A stretch of 64,000 nt of DNA. Source: JAJEFO01 sp009843725 (GTDB lineage: Bacteria > Pseudomonadota > Alphaproteobacteria > Rhodobacterales > Rhodobacteraceae). The translations under genes and the position numbers were made by a program. The notes under the pieces are model-generated. The model worked only from the letters and a program-made list of their open reading frames with translations. It was not told the DNA's origin and did no database searches. Positions within the stretch are counted from its first letter, which is position 1. Each line of letters starts with the position of its first letter. The stretch lies in NCBI GenBank assembly GCA_965243215.1, contig CBDEUJ010000004.1, positions 124,001 through 188,000 on the forward strand, given 5' to 3'. Below are positions 8,738 through 18,005 of the stretch, one piece after another.

Positions 8738-9592
8738 ATGCCAAGACTTGGATTGCACAGTCTAGCCTTTACCCCGCTCTGGAACCCTGCCGAGGCGGAC
8801 GCGCTTCTGCCGCAGATTACCGCTCACAGGGTCAGCGTGATCGAAACGCCGCTTCTTGATCCGCAGAGCTACGACAGCGTCGGCACCCGTCGCGCGGCAG
8901 AGCGCAACGAGGTCGAGATCGTATGCTCGCTGGGCCTGCCCGCCGAAATGGATGTGTCGATCCGGCCCGACGAAGTTGCCGACTATCTTGGATTCGCCCT
9001 GAAGGTCGCACGCGATGCCGGGGCCGGGGCGCTCTCTGGCGTTACATATGGCACCATTGGCAAGTGTTCGGGCGCACCGGTGACAGCGGCAGAGCTTGAC
9101 GCGATCTGCCGCCTAGTCGACAGGGTTTCCGGCAGGGCACGTGACCTTAACATGAAACTCGGGATCGAGCCTTGCAACCGCTATGAGACCCACCTTCTGA
9201 ACACGGCCAGGCAAGGTGCCGAGCTGATCGAGCGTGTGGGAGCAGAAAATGTCTTCGTCCACCTCGACACGTATCACATGAATATCGAAGAGGTCGGCAT
9301 GGCGCAGGGATTCGCCGATGCGGGCGAGCATCTGGGTTACGTCCATCTCTCCGAATCCAACCGCGGCGTGCCCGGGCGCGGAACGTTGGACTGGAAGGGC
9401 ACATTCGCAGGACTGAAGGACGTTGGCTACGACGGCACCTTGACGCTGGAGAGTTTCGTCCACCTCGCCCCCGAGATCGCATCGGGCCTTGCCGTTTGGC
9501 GCCCGGTAGCCGAACGACCAGAGGACGTGATCGAGGTCGGCTTGCCGTTCATTGTCGAAAGTGCCGGCGATGCCGGGCTCTCCATGTCGTGA
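8738..9592 (+). CDS. sugar phosphate isomerase/epimerase family; likely ketose 3-epimerase
   Basis: This 284-residue TIM-barrel protein resembles D-psicose/D-tagatose 3-epimerases. The expected metal and catalytic residues are all visible: Glu in GIEPCNRYETH, Asp in HLDTYHMNIEE, His in YVHLSESNRG and Glu in LTLESF. These enzymes invert C3 of a free ketose using Mn or Co. It lies 9 bases after the importer ATPase and is probably the last gene of the operon, converting the imported sugar. The exact ketose is unknown. Confidence 0.8.
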   Translation: MPRLGLHSLAFTPLWNPAEADALLPQITAHRVSVIETPLLDPQSYDSVGTRRAAERNEVEIVCSLGLPAEMDVSIRPDEVADYLGFALKVARDAGAGALSGVTYGTIGKCSGAPVTAAELDAICRLVDRVSGRARDLNMKLGIEPCNRYETHLLNTARQGAELIERVGAENVFVHLDTYHMNIEEVGMAQGFADAGEHLGYVHLSESNRGVPGRGTLDWKGTFAGLKDVGYDGTLTLESFVHLAPEIASGLAVWRPVAERPEDVIEVGLPFIVESAGDAGLSMS

Positions 9593-10087
9593 GCATCGTC
9601 CGGAGGCCTGCATCCTTCGATGCGCCCGGCGAAGCGGTTCTTTACCGCGGCTCGTTGGCGCGAACCTGCACGGAGACTGCACGCCCGTTAGGGTAGGGGC
9701 CGTTGACGCCATCTGCCAGCGCTGACCCTCCGAGAGGAAGCTGCATCACGACCGACCGCCGATGCCGCCAATGGGATTGCCGACCGGCCCGCTTCAGCGT
9801 CTTGTCCAACCGGCAGAACCATGAGGCAGTTTTCGCACGATTGGCTTTGGCGGTTCGGCAGGAGCAGCGGCAGCACCGTGTCAATTCCGGCAGGGCGCAA
9901 AGGCGTACGCCAAGGGGCCTCTCGCCGGATCAGCGTCCGGCAGACTGCCGGAAGGGACGCGGAGAAGCCCTTGGCGAGGACGCTGATCGACGCCAGTCGA
10001 TCCGCGGCTTGACGTCCATTCCAAGGCCAGGCGAATCGGGACGAGTGTCCCGAAGCCCGCTGCCGCGAGGCTGGGTCGGCGGACTGG
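9593..10087. other. intergenic gap without recognisable genes
   Basis: Frames on both strands lack family motifs and ribosome sites. Short G+C-rich inverted repeats such as CGGCAGACTGCCG near 9940 are visible. I see no gene. Confidence 0.4.
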
Positions 10088-10348
10088 TCACGGTTCGCAG
10101 TCCAGCATGTCGATGTCGGCGCGCCCAACATCGCTCAGAGGCTTGGCGACCCGCCAATCCCGCATTGATCCATCGGCCTCCCGTGCCGTGATGACCGTCT
10201 CGACCGGCGGACAGTCCGACTCATGGCAGCGCAGTTCCGCCACCGCGAGTGTCGTGCTCTCAAGCAGATCGAACCGCTCCACCATGAGCGCCTTGATCCG
10301 ACGCACAGCCTTCGGATCGGGGCGATCGGGATCAAACAGTCCGCGCAT
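10088..10348 (-). CDS. small conserved protein of the Zur/COG0523 locus
   Basis: This 86-residue protein begins MRGLFDPDRPDPKAVRRIKA, carries a central CHESDCPPVETVITA segment with two Cys, and ends with a WRVAKPLSDV-type stretch. I recall similar small proteins beside COG0523 GTPases in alphaproteobacteria, but no function is known to me. The paired Cys could bind metal; this is inference. The ATG at 10348 has GGAG upstream and overlaps the 3' end of the WD40 gene by 17 bases, so it is the last gene of that operon. Confidence 0.65.
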   Translation of the reverse strand: MRGLFDPDRPDPKAVRRIKALMVERFDLLESTTLAVAELRCHESDCPPVETVITAREADGSMRDWRVAKPLSDVGRADIDMLDCEP

Positions 10349-11411
10349 GCATGTCTCCTGCCCGCAATGCCGCCCAGAGAACACCGCCGTTCGCATCGCC
10401 AATCAACACATGCGACAGGGACTTGGTGGCGGCGATGGCTGTGACTTCGGCGCCCGTGGAGCCTCGTACGACAATCGACTCCTTGGCTTCATCAAGCGCC
10501 GCCAAGAGAACGGCACCATCCTGAAATCCGGCAAAGACGGCATTTTCCTCGCTGAGGGACTGTACGCAGGTTGCCAGGCGCTTGCCGCCATGGGCGACGC
10601 AAAGTGGCACCCGGCCCATGGGTCCATCCTTCCCGTCGAAGGGCCAGCAGATCGCTTCATCCGCGCCGGATGTAACCAGATGAGGCGCGTCACCTGCCCA
10701 CGCGAAGCTCCTGATCTTGGCCGGGTACCCCTGCATGGCCATGTGGCCCTTGTCGCGGAGGCGCCAGCCATGAAGCGCGTTTTCCTGCATGGCCGTGACA
10801 AGATACTTGCCGTCCGGACTGAAGCTCACGGCACCATGGGATCCCTTCCAGACAAGCTTCGAGGGCTTCCAGCGCCGCTTCCCGCGCTCCCACACCGTTG
10901 CGCCACCATAGTGGGCGGCGGCTAGGCGCCTGCCCTTCGGGTCGAAGGCGAGGCCCCCGACGGTGCTGACGTGCTCGAGCGATGTCGCAGAGGCTTCTCC
11001 CTTGCGCCAGACATGCACGGTCCTTCCGGAGGAGCACGCCCGCTGCCCGTGACCAGCAGCCACGCAATCGACCCAACGCGAGCCGAAACTTGCGATCTCC
11101 TCGACCAGGCCACCAGGCGATACGCGGAGACACCGTCCGTCATCGCCGCCGGTCAACACGTGGTCGGTGTCCGCCACCAGGCAGAGGACGGCGCCTTTGT
11201 GAGCCTTCGTCACGGTGGGGTCCGTTTCAGATCGGAAGAAGCGAACTGTTCCATCTCCGGCAGCCACGGCGACGGCGTCACCTGCGGCAACGGCACCCGT
11301 GACCGGAGCACCGATCGCGAGCTTCAGGCCGCGTTTCTCCAACTCGGATTCCGGGAACCCGTCCCGCCGATTGACACGCCTCGGCAGGTCTGGCGTCACG
11401 CCGCCCGACAC
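10332..11411 (-). CDS. WD40 repeat protein next to COG0523 GTPase
   Basis: This 359-residue protein is built of repeated segments such as KAHKGAVLCLVADTDHVLTGGDDGRCLRV and GSHGAVSFSPDGKYLVTAMQENALHGWRL. These are WD40 beta-propeller blades; about six or seven fit the length. No signal peptide is seen. Its start overlaps the last 16 bases of the GTPase gene, so they are co-expressed. WD40 proteins act as scaffolds, and here it may assist metal transfer by the GTPase (inference from context). The exact start is less certain than the frame. Confidence 0.75.
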   Translation of the reverse strand: MSGGVTPDLPRRVNRRDGFPESELEKRGLKLAIGAPVTGAVAAGDAVAVAAGDGTVRFFRSETDPTVTKAHKGAVLCLVADTDHVLTGGDDGRCLRVSPGGLVEEIASFGSRWVDCVAAGHGQRACSSGRTVHVWRKGEASATSLEHVSTVGGLAFDPKGRRLAAAHYGGATVWERGKRRWKPSKLVWKGSHGAVSFSPDGKYLVTAMQENALHGWRLRDKGHMAMQGYPAKIRSFAWAGDAPHLVTSGADEAICWPFDGKDGPMGRVPLCVAHGGKRLATCVQSLSEENAVFAGFQDGAVLLAALDEAKESIVVRGSTGAEVTAIAATKSLSHVLIGDANGGVLWAALRAGDMHARTV

Positions 11412-12367
11412 GCCTCAAACCCTTCCTTCAGCCCCATGTTCTCGAGATTGCGACCGATGAACACCACGCGAGACACGCGGGGCTTGCCCTCCGGCCACGG
11501 ACCCATTGGCGATCCGTCCATCAGCATGTGCACCCCCTGGAAGACGTAACGGTCGCCATGCCCGGAAAAGTCCAGGATGCCCTTCGAGCGCAGTATGTCT
11601 TGGCCGCGCTGCTGCAGGAGCTGGCCGAACCAATTCTGGAACCTGTCGAGATCAAGCGGAGTTTCGGAAACAAACGAGACGCTAGTGACGTCATCGTCGT
11701 GTTCGTGATCGTGGTCGGAGGTCAGGAAATCGGGCTCCACCTCCAGGACGCGGTCGAGGCTGAACGCGTTCAGCCCAACAACTTCATCCAGCGGCGCCGC
11801 GCAGCGCGCGGTTCGGATGATCTTCGCATAGGGGTTGATCTTGCGGATCCGCGCCTCGACCCGGTCAAGTCCATCGGCCTCCACGAGATCGGTCTTGTTA
11901 AGCAGGACAACATCCGCAAAGGCCACTTGTTCCTCGGCTTCGTGATGCTCGCCAAGCTGCGCGTCGAGATGGACGGCATCCGCAACGGTCACAATGGCAT
12001 CGAGCCGCGTGCGGTCGGCGACATCCTGATCGACGAAGAAGGTCTGCGCCACTGGGGCCGGATCGGCAAGACCGGTGGTTTCGACGATGATGGAGTCAAA
12101 CCGGTCGCCGCGCTTCATCAAGCCGCTCAGGATCCGGATCAGGTCGCCGCGGACCGTGCAGCATATGCAGCCGTTGTTCATCTCGAACACTTCCTCATCG
12201 GCATCAACGACAAGATCGTTGTCGATGCCTTCTTCGCCAAACTCGTTGACGATGACTGCATAGCGCTTGCCATGGCGCTCCGTGAGGATGCGATTCAGAA
12301 GCGTCGTCTTGCCGGCGCCGAGAAAGCCGGTGAGCACAGTGACGGGAACTTGTGCTGGTTGGTCCAT
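11396..12367 (-). CDS. COG0523/CobW-family zinc-chaperone GTPase (ZigA/YeiR type)
   Basis: This 323-residue G3E GTPase has Walker A GFLGAGKTTLL (residues 11-21), the metal-site motif NNGCICCTVRGDL (CxCC), the guanine-specificity motif NKTDLV, and a His/Asp-rich stretch DHDHEHDDD before the C-terminal CobW domain. In Zur-controlled loci such proteins move zinc into apo-enzymes when zinc is scarce. I chose the ATG at 12367 because AAAGGA lies 8 bases upstream. It sits directly downstream of zur and starts an operon with the WD40 and small-protein genes. Confidence 0.88.
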   Translation of the reverse strand: MDQPAQVPVTVLTGFLGAGKTTLLNRILTERHGKRYAVIVNEFGEEGIDNDLVVDADEEVFEMNNGCICCTVRGDLIRILSGLMKRGDRFDSIIVETTGLADPAPVAQTFFVDQDVADRTRLDAIVTVADAVHLDAQLGEHHEAEEQVAFADVVLLNKTDLVEADGLDRVEARIRKINPYAKIIRTARCAAPLDEVVGLNAFSLDRVLEVEPDFLTSDHDHEHDDDVTSVSFVSETPLDLDRFQNWFGQLLQQRGQDILRSKGILDFSGHGDRYVFQGVHMLMDGSPMGPWPEGKPRVSRVVFIGRNLENMGLKEGFEACRAA

Positions 12368-12378
12368 GTTTCGTCCTT

Positions 12379-12783
12379 TCATGTGTTTGGTGAGGCTGGG
12401 CCGCAATCGCTGCAACGGCCGTGAATCTCGATGACCGGGTGGTCGGGTCCGAAGCCCGAGTCCGTGGACAGGGCTGCGATGTCGCGGGCGTGATGCGAAG
12501 CCACATGCTCCGTGACGTTGCCGCACCCATCGCAGATCTCGAATGCCGGGGTCTCGCCGCGATGCCGTTCGCGGCATGCCTTCCAGGTGTTCAAGGACTC
12601 GATCCGGTGCACGTGGCCGGCCTCGAGCAACCTGGCCAATGCCCTGTACACGGTCGTCGCCGCGGTCACGCCGTCGCCGCGGAGCGCCTCCAGAATCGCG
12701 CAGGCGGAAAGCGGGCGCCCCTTGCGCCTCAGGAATTCAAGCACCCTTTCGGCATGGGTCATGCCAAGTCGTGCCTGCGGCAT
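12379..12783 (-). CDS. zur: Fur-family zinc uptake regulator Zur
   Basis: This 134-residue protein has the Fur-family layout: a winged helix (AERVLEFLRRKGRPLSACAIL, then TVYRALARLLEAGHVHRIE) followed by a dimerisation domain with paired CxxC sites (CDGCG and CSDCG) that hold structural zinc. A His-rich AFEICDGCGNVTEHVASHHARD stretch supplies regulatory ligands. The ATG at 12783 has GGGAGG upstream; the frame is open further, but without support. Its neighbours (COG0523 GTPase, metal importer) and the palindrome at 12846 argue for Zur over Fur. It probably represses itself and the divergent operon. Confidence 0.85.
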   Translation of the reverse strand: MPQARLGMTHAERVLEFLRRKGRPLSACAILEALRGDGVTAATTVYRALARLLEAGHVHRIESLNTWKACRERHRGETPAFEICDGCGNVTEHVASHHARDIAALSTDSGFGPDHPVIEIHGRCSDCGPASPNT

Positions 12784-12845
12784 TTTGCACCTCCCGATCG
12801 TCAGCGCTCTTGACGCTTCTAGCCGATCAGGGTATTCCATGCAAT

Positions 12846-12858
12846 GTGATAACATAAC
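12846..12858. promoter_or_regulatory. candidate Zur box
   Basis: GTGATAACATAAC has the palindromic pattern GTnATnnnATnAC, with A/T-rich flanks. It resembles alphaproteobacterial Zur operators. It lies between the divergent zur operon and the DUF1636-importer operon, 12 bases before the ATG at 12870, so it could control both. Confidence 0.65.
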
Positions 12859-12869
12859 GTTCAATTAGC

Positions 12870-13373
12870 ATGAGCCACGACCAGCCGATCCTCTCGTTCT
12901 GCGTGACCTGCCGCGACGGCCATGAGGCCGTTCATAGGGAAGTCCGTGGAGGCATGCGTCTCGCCCAGGCGTTCCTGTCGCACAGTGGAGCTGTGCAGCC
13001 TCAAGGGTTCGAGCTGCGGGGCGTGCAGTGCATGAGCCAGTGCAAGCGCTCCTGCATCGTGTCACTCACCGCCAGCGGGCGCTTCTCCTACATGTTTGGC
13101 GACCTGGATGCTGCCGAGCCGGGTCATGTCGAGGCGCTCAGGGACCTGATCCCTCTCTATCTTGCCGCGCCGGAAGGGTTTCTGCGGCGCGAGGCGCGAC
13201 CGGAACCCCTGCGTGCGCGGATTCTTGGACGCTTACCCCCACCCGGAAGCTCGTCCGATCTCGTCATCTTTTTCGAAGAGATGTCCGCATGTTCCGTCCG
13301 AACCGGAATGCAACGCCGTGGTGCGCGGCCCGAAAAAGGGAATCCCGCTCTTGAAAGACCTTGCCCCACTTGA
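12870..13373 (+). CDS. DUF1636 family putative metal-binding protein
   Basis: This 167-residue protein has Cys motifs SFCVTCRDG (residues 10-18) and RGVQCMSQCKRSCIVSLTA (about 50-68) of the DUF1636 family, a ferredoxin-like predicted metal or Fe-S binder. The family often sits in COG0523 or metal-uptake loci. The last 40 or so residues after RILGRLPPP look like an extension beyond the usual family length. It is the first gene after the Zur-box candidate and probably heads the importer operon. Confidence 0.75.
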   Translation: MSHDQPILSFCVTCRDGHEAVHREVRGGMRLAQAFLSHSGAVQPQGFELRGVQCMSQCKRSCIVSLTASGRFSYMFGDLDAAEPGHVEALRDLIPLYLAAPEGFLRREARPEPLRARILGRLPPPGSSSDLVIFFEEMSACSVRTGMQRRGARPEKGNPALERPCPT

Positions 13374-13443
13374 GCCAGCCGAGGATGCAGAGGGCATTGC
13401 CGCAGAGAGCGGGTGCCGCGTCCGCGATGCGGACGAGGGGCGG

Positions 13444-14244
13444 ATGACTGGCCAGCCGTTCCTCGTCGCAGATAGGCTGCGCTATGATGCGGCAAGCGGC
13501 GCTGCGCTGGTGCAGGACGTGTCCTTCAGCGTGGATGAGGGAGCCGTTCTTGCCATCGCCGGGCCGAACGGCGCCGGGAAGACCACGCTCCTTCGGCTCT
13601 TGAGTGGCTCCGAAGCGCCGACTGGCGGTGATGTGCTGGTCGGCGGGCGCACTCTGAAACAGCTTTCCGCCACGGAGCGCGCCCGCATGATCGCCGTTGT
13701 CAGCCAGCAGGAGCAGCCCGACGGGCGGCTCTTGCTGCGCGACTACGTGGCCCTGGGGCAAATCCCGATCCAGGCGGACCGGTCCAGCCAGGCGCATGCG
13801 GACGACATGGACCGAATCCTGCGCATCACGAGCCTCACAGACCTGGCCGAAACGCGGATGGCCGTGCTGTCGGGCGGCGAACGCCAGCGGGCGCACATCG
13901 CGCGGGCCTTGGCGCAGAACCCGTCGCTCCTGTTTCTGGACGAGCCCACCAACCACCTCGATCCGGATGCCAAGGGCCGCATGCTGTCATTGGTTGCCGA
14001 ACTGGGCATCACCGTGGTGATGATCGTCCACGACCTTGTGATGATCCCCGAGTTTGCCAGCCATGTCGCCCTGATCAACGCAACCCGGCTCGCTGGGTTC
14101 GGCCCGGTCAACGAGGTGCTCACGCCCGACCGTGTCCATGACATTTTCGGTGTCACCTACCTGCACTTTGCACATCAAGGTCGCCTGATCCCCGCGCTGG
14201 ACATCCGAAAGAACGAAACCTCAATGGAAAGGAACATCCCATGA
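13444..14244 (+). CDS. FecE/BtuD-type ABC importer ATPase
   Basis: This 266-residue ATPase has Walker A GPNGAGKTTLL (about 40-50), the Q-loop in VVSQQEQ, signature LSGGERQRAHIARAL and Walker B SLLFLDEPTNHLD. The order and spacing match the iron-siderophore, haem and cobalamin importer family. The frame is open upstream to 13162, but GAGGGGCGG just before the ATG at 13444 and the family length fix the start there. Its end overlaps the binding-protein ATG by 4 bases. Confidence 0.87.
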   Translation: MTGQPFLVADRLRYDAASGAALVQDVSFSVDEGAVLAIAGPNGAGKTTLLRLLSGSEAPTGGDVLVGGRTLKQLSATERARMIAVVSQQEQPDGRLLLRDYVALGQIPIQADRSSQAHADDMDRILRITSLTDLAETRMAVLSGGERQRAHIARALAQNPSLLFLDEPTNHLDPDAKGRMLSLVAELGITVVMIVHDLVMIPEFASHVALINATRLAGFGPVNEVLTPDRVHDIFGVTYLHFAHQGRLIPALDIRKNETSMERNIP

Positions 14245-15191
14245 TGCGATACCTCTTGCCGGCAAGCTTGGCTGCCGCCCTTGCCAGCGGCGCCGCCGCC
14301 AACGGCATCACCGTCGACAATTGCGGCGATCCGCTGGTCTTCGATGCCGCGCCCGAGCGGATTGTCGTGCACGACATGAACATGACCGACATGGCTTTTG
14401 CACTGGGACTGCAGGACAGGATTGTCGGCCTGACGGGCATCACCGGCTGGTACAAGACCAGCCCTGACTTTGACGAGCTGCGCGGCGACATACCTGAGCT
14501 GGCGCCAAAGTATCCGACCATCGAGAACCTGATTTCAGTGGAACCGGACCTGTTCTTTGCCGGATGGTACTACGGCATGCGCCCTGGCGGCGATGTCACG
14601 CCCGACACGCTTGCGCCCTTCGGCATCAAGACCTTGGTCCTGACTGAAAGCTGCGTGCATCTCGACAAGGATCGCCCCGTCGCCAGCATGGACCTGTTGT
14701 TTGACGACGTCCTGCGCCTTGGCAAGGTCATGCAGGTTGGGGACCGGGCCGAAGCGCTCGTGTCCGGCTGGAAGGCGGAGCTCGCCGCCATCGAAACGCA
14801 GACCGCGGACCTGGAAAGGCTCCGCGTCTTCCTGCTGGACGGGCCCGCCGACGCGCCCTTCACCGCAGGCAAGTTTGCCATTCCCGATGCGATGATTGCA
14901 GCTGCGGGCGGCGTGAACGTCACCCATGATCTCGACACGAGCTGGGGCCGCACTTCATGGGAGACGGTGGCCGCGGCCAATCCGGAGTTTCTGGTGCTGC
15001 TCGACTATCAGACAGGAAACGGCGCGGCCGACACCTTCAGGTTCCTGCAGGAGCACCCGGTGATGTCCCAGACCGACGCGGTCAGGAACGAACGCTGGAT
15101 CGGCCTGCGGTATGAAGAGCTGACACCTGGCCCGGCAAACATTCGCGCCATCACAAGGATGGCGCAAGCGATGCATCCAGGATTGAACTGA
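14241..15191 (+). CDS. FepB/BtuF-type periplasmic metal-complex-binding protein
   Basis: This 316-residue protein has a signal peptide (MRYLLPASLAAALASGAAA) and the TroA/FepB fold. PERIVVHDMNMTDMAFALGLQDRIVGL near residues 36-62 is the typical start of lobe 1. Two Cys (in DNCGDP and ESCVHL) are present. It would deliver a metal or metal-chelate to the permease encoded next. Given the Zur-box upstream, zinc or a zinc-chelate is the best guess; cobalt or cobalamin is the main alternative because DUF1636 and COG0523 also occur in cobalamin loci. Confidence 0.82.
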   Translation: MMRYLLPASLAAALASGAAANGITVDNCGDPLVFDAAPERIVVHDMNMTDMAFALGLQDRIVGLTGITGWYKTSPDFDELRGDIPELAPKYPTIENLISVEPDLFFAGWYYGMRPGGDVTPDTLAPFGIKTLVLTESCVHLDKDRPVASMDLLFDDVLRLGKVMQVGDRAEALVSGWKAELAAIETQTADLERLRVFLLDGPADAPFTAGKFAIPDAMIAAAGGVNVTHDLDTSWGRTSWETVAAANPEFLVLLDYQTGNGAADTFRFLQEHPVMSQTDAVRNERWIGLRYEELTPGPANIRAITRMAQAMHPGLN

Positions 15192-15192
15192 C

Positions 15193-16206
15193 TTGGCCTT
15201 GTCGGGTTCGGCGAACTTCGCGGGGGCGGCTGTTCTGGCCGCCCTCTTGCTGGCGTCGACGCTTTATGGCACGACGCAGATCCCGCTTTCCGACGTTGTT
15301 GAGGCGATTGCCCTGCACAGCGGACTTGTTGAGGGCGACGTGTCTCCGCTGCATCGGATCGTGTTCGACCTGCGCTTGCCGCGCGCGCTCTTTGCAGCCG
15401 TGATCGGTGCCGGGCTTGGCGTCGTCGGTGTGGTTCTGCAGACAACCACACGCAACGACCTGGCCGATCCGTTCCTGTTCGGGCTGTCATCGGGCGCGGC
15501 AGCGGGCGCTGTCTTCGTCATCACGGTGACAGGCGACATTCTGGGCGTCTGGACACTCCCGCTGGCGGCGTTCTGCGGTGGCCTCGTCGCCTCGGGCATC
15601 GTGCTGGGGCTGGTCCACGGTCTGCGAACCAGCGCACCGGAGAAGCTGATCCTGGCCGGACTGGCAGTGTCATTCCTCTTTGCTGCGGTCACCAACTATC
15701 TCATTTTCGCGGGCGACAGCCGCGCCGCGCATTCGGTGATTTTCTGGATGTTGGGCGGCCTCGGCCTGGCCCGATGGGAAACCTTCCCGCTCGTCTGCAC
15801 CGGGTTGGCGCTGATCTTGGTCTATTCCCTTTATCGCAGCCGATGGCTGGACGCGCTCCTGACCGGCGATCTCACGGCATCGACCCTTGGGGTGCCGGTG
15901 CAGGGGTTGCGGTTCACCATGTTCTTCGTTGCCGCGCTGGCCACGGCCGCGTTCGTGTCTGTGGCTGGCGTGATCGGCTTTGTGGGCTTGATGGTGCCAC
16001 ACCTTGCTCGCGGAATTGCTGGGCCGTTGCACCGCCAGCTTCTGCCAACGGCAGCCATCGTGGGCGCCGTGTTGCTTACTGTCTCGGACATGCTGTGCAG
16101 GCTGCTCCTTGCACCGCAGGAGTTGCCGGTGGGGATCGTGACCACCTCGATCGGTGCCGCCTTCGTGTTCATGTTGCTGGTCAGAACGCGGAAGATGCAG
16201 AGATAA
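15193..16206 (+). CDS. FecCD-family ABC importer permease
   Basis: This 337-residue protein has about nine or ten hydrophobic segments. FecCD signatures are visible: LRLPRALFAAVIGAGLGVVG (about 57-76), PFLFGLSSGAAAGA, VSVAGVIGFVGLMVPHLAR (about 255-273) and the C-terminal ELPVGIVTTSIGAAFVFMLL. It would work as a homodimer with the ATPase at 13444. The start is a TTG at 15193, one base after the stop of the binding-protein gene. No TonB receptor gene is next to it in the window. Confidence 0.85.
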   Translation: MALSGSANFAGAAVLAALLLASTLYGTTQIPLSDVVEAIALHSGLVEGDVSPLHRIVFDLRLPRALFAAVIGAGLGVVGVVLQTTTRNDLADPFLFGLSSGAAAGAVFVITVTGDILGVWTLPLAAFCGGLVASGIVLGLVHGLRTSAPEKLILAGLAVSFLFAAVTNYLIFAGDSRAAHSVIFWMLGGLGLARWETFPLVCTGLALILVYSLYRSRWLDALLTGDLTASTLGVPVQGLRFTMFFVAALATAAFVSVAGVIGFVGLMVPHLARGIAGPLHRQLLPTAAIVGAVLLTVSDMLCRLLLAPQELPVGIVTTSIGAAFVFMLLVRTRKMQR

Positions 16207-17506
16207 CGGTCCCACGCATTGAGCGAACGGCGACATGCAAGCGCGGCCGGTCCTTGTGCGTTGTTCCTCTTTCCGACGACGAAGTTCCGTGGATACGGGT
16301 TGGTGAAGGGCAACAAGCGCCTGGACGAGGCCGGGTCCGTGTCGCCCGGTTCAGGGCAACCCATGGTCCGTGCATATTCAGTCCTCCGCCACGCCCAGCC
16401 TCAGCAAGGCGGCACGTCGGGCCCCGAGGTCCCGTGCGTACGTCGAGCAGTGGGTGAATCCGGTCCTGCTTCCCAGGGCCGGACCTGCACCAATGGGACT
16501 CCGTCTTCGAGTCATTCATCGTAACAGGCGATCGAGACGCCCCTGTCAGCGGCGGCTTGAAGCGGCGGGATTTCGGCGGTTCACCACGGATCTGCCAGAA
16601 ACGGTCCTCTTTCCATCATTCGGCTCCAATCGTGATGCTCCTGACGTGCCTCTCGTGTCCCGTGCAGCCGCGGCGGGGACGGTCCGCGCCCGAGACACGC
16701 ATCCGGCGTCGAAGTAAAGAGCAAGGCTGCGCAAGGCAGGGTTTGGCAAAGACCCTCGGAACCACGCCGGAACGAGCCGCTCACGTGACCGAGCTCCCGT
16801 GCATTGTCAGGCATTTTCGCGTCCGGGTCTTCCCACTCCCGACAAGGATGGCGCAAGCGACGGGACGTCCATGCATCTGCAATCAGTGCTGACGGCGGGT
16901 CGTTCTCTGCCGGTTCCGCAACCGCGGGCAGGCCTGCAGCGGGCGGTTCCGGAGCGAGAGGGACGGCGGGTTGAGGCTGTCGCAGAAAGCCCGTCGGGTG
17001 TATCCGGCCGCGTATGTAATTGTGAAGCGACCCATACGGTTCTGCATTTCGGATGCGGCCGACCAGGAAATTTGTCCCGAGGCGCTCGAAACGGCCGCAG
17101 GCGTTGCGGGAACAACCGAGGGTCGCCGTGACTTCGTCTGCGATGATGTCGACCACCGTTCCATGCCGCACTGAAGTGATGCAAGTGGCCTCAATTCCCT
17201 GCTCTCTCCTTGGCCAAATTGCGGGAGTGGATCACTAGGCTTGCACGGAACGAGGCTCAGAAATCCCTCTGGTTGGCTCGTTGCGCCGGCACGACCCGTG
17301 CTTTCAGAGAAACAGGCACATTGCCCAATGCCAATCAAGTCTCGGTCAGTGATCGCGCCGACTTGGCATTGCGTATCAAGAAGTTGCGGGGCCGCATTGC
17401 CAATGAATGCGGCTTGTTCACCACAAGTGACATTCTTTCTGCCAGAAACGAAGGGCGGAGGCCGGCGACCGCTCCCATAGGGGAAGGCACCTTTCGGGGT
17501 GAGTAG
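16207..17506. other. 1.3-kb decayed or gene-poor stretch
   Basis: Open frames on both strands are short, Arg/Pro-rich and without motifs. The last part (about 17210-17506, plus strand) ends one base before the vapC pseudogene, in ADLALRIKKLRGRIANECGL and SDILSARNEGRR. This could be the C-terminus of a cognate antitoxin, but its only start is a TTG, so I do not call it a gene. Confidence 0.4.
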
Positions 17507-17908
17507 ATGACCAACCCTTCTGCCATGGTCGTTGACGCCTCGATTGCCGCATCCTGATTGCTTCCGGACGAACTCCAATGCACTTCACTGGCAGATCTTG
17601 GATCATCGGAACTGCACGCGCCAATGCTGTTTTGGGCCGAGATGCGCAACATTCTGTTGGTCTTGGAGAGACGCAAGCGGCTGACGGTCGACATGCCGTC
17701 CGAAGCGCTGTCAATCCTCGATGCGATTGCCGTGAATCTTGATGAGACACCGGACGGTGGCAGAGTCATTCAGCTGGCTCGAAGTCATCAGCTCACGGTC
17801 TACGACGCGCTGTACGTTGAATTGGCTTTGCGGTTGCAGACACCCTTTTGGACACTTGATCGGAAGCTTGCAGCCGCCGCTCAGCGAGAAGGCGTACCCA
17901 CCCGATAG
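17507..17908 (+). pseudogene. VapC-type PIN-domain toxin with in-frame TGA
   Basis: From the ATG at 17507 the frame reads MTNPSAMVVDASIAAS, then TGA (17555-17557), then LLPDELQCTSLADLG and on to the stop at 17908. PIN toxins normally have VVDASVALxWLLPDE here, so the TGA stands where Trp (TGG) is expected. The rest keeps PIN features: Glu in FWAEMRNIL, Asp in TVYDALYVELAL and Asp in FWTLDRKLAAAA. A translation restart at the TTG at 17558 would lack the first catalytic Asp. It is most likely an inactivated toxin gene. Confidence 0.7.
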
Positions 17909-18005
17909 GCATTGGTGCGAGGAAGGTCATGGCCGCCAGGTCTGACTTGGTCCGATGACCAGTCTGCACGAACGACAACCGTCTTTCCGCGGCAGGCCCC
18001 GCCTC

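Noticed and set aside
17555..17557. TGA in vapC read as selenocysteine
   Set aside because: The site normally holds Trp and no selenocysteine-type stem-loop is apparent just downstream; a nonsense mutation is simpler.
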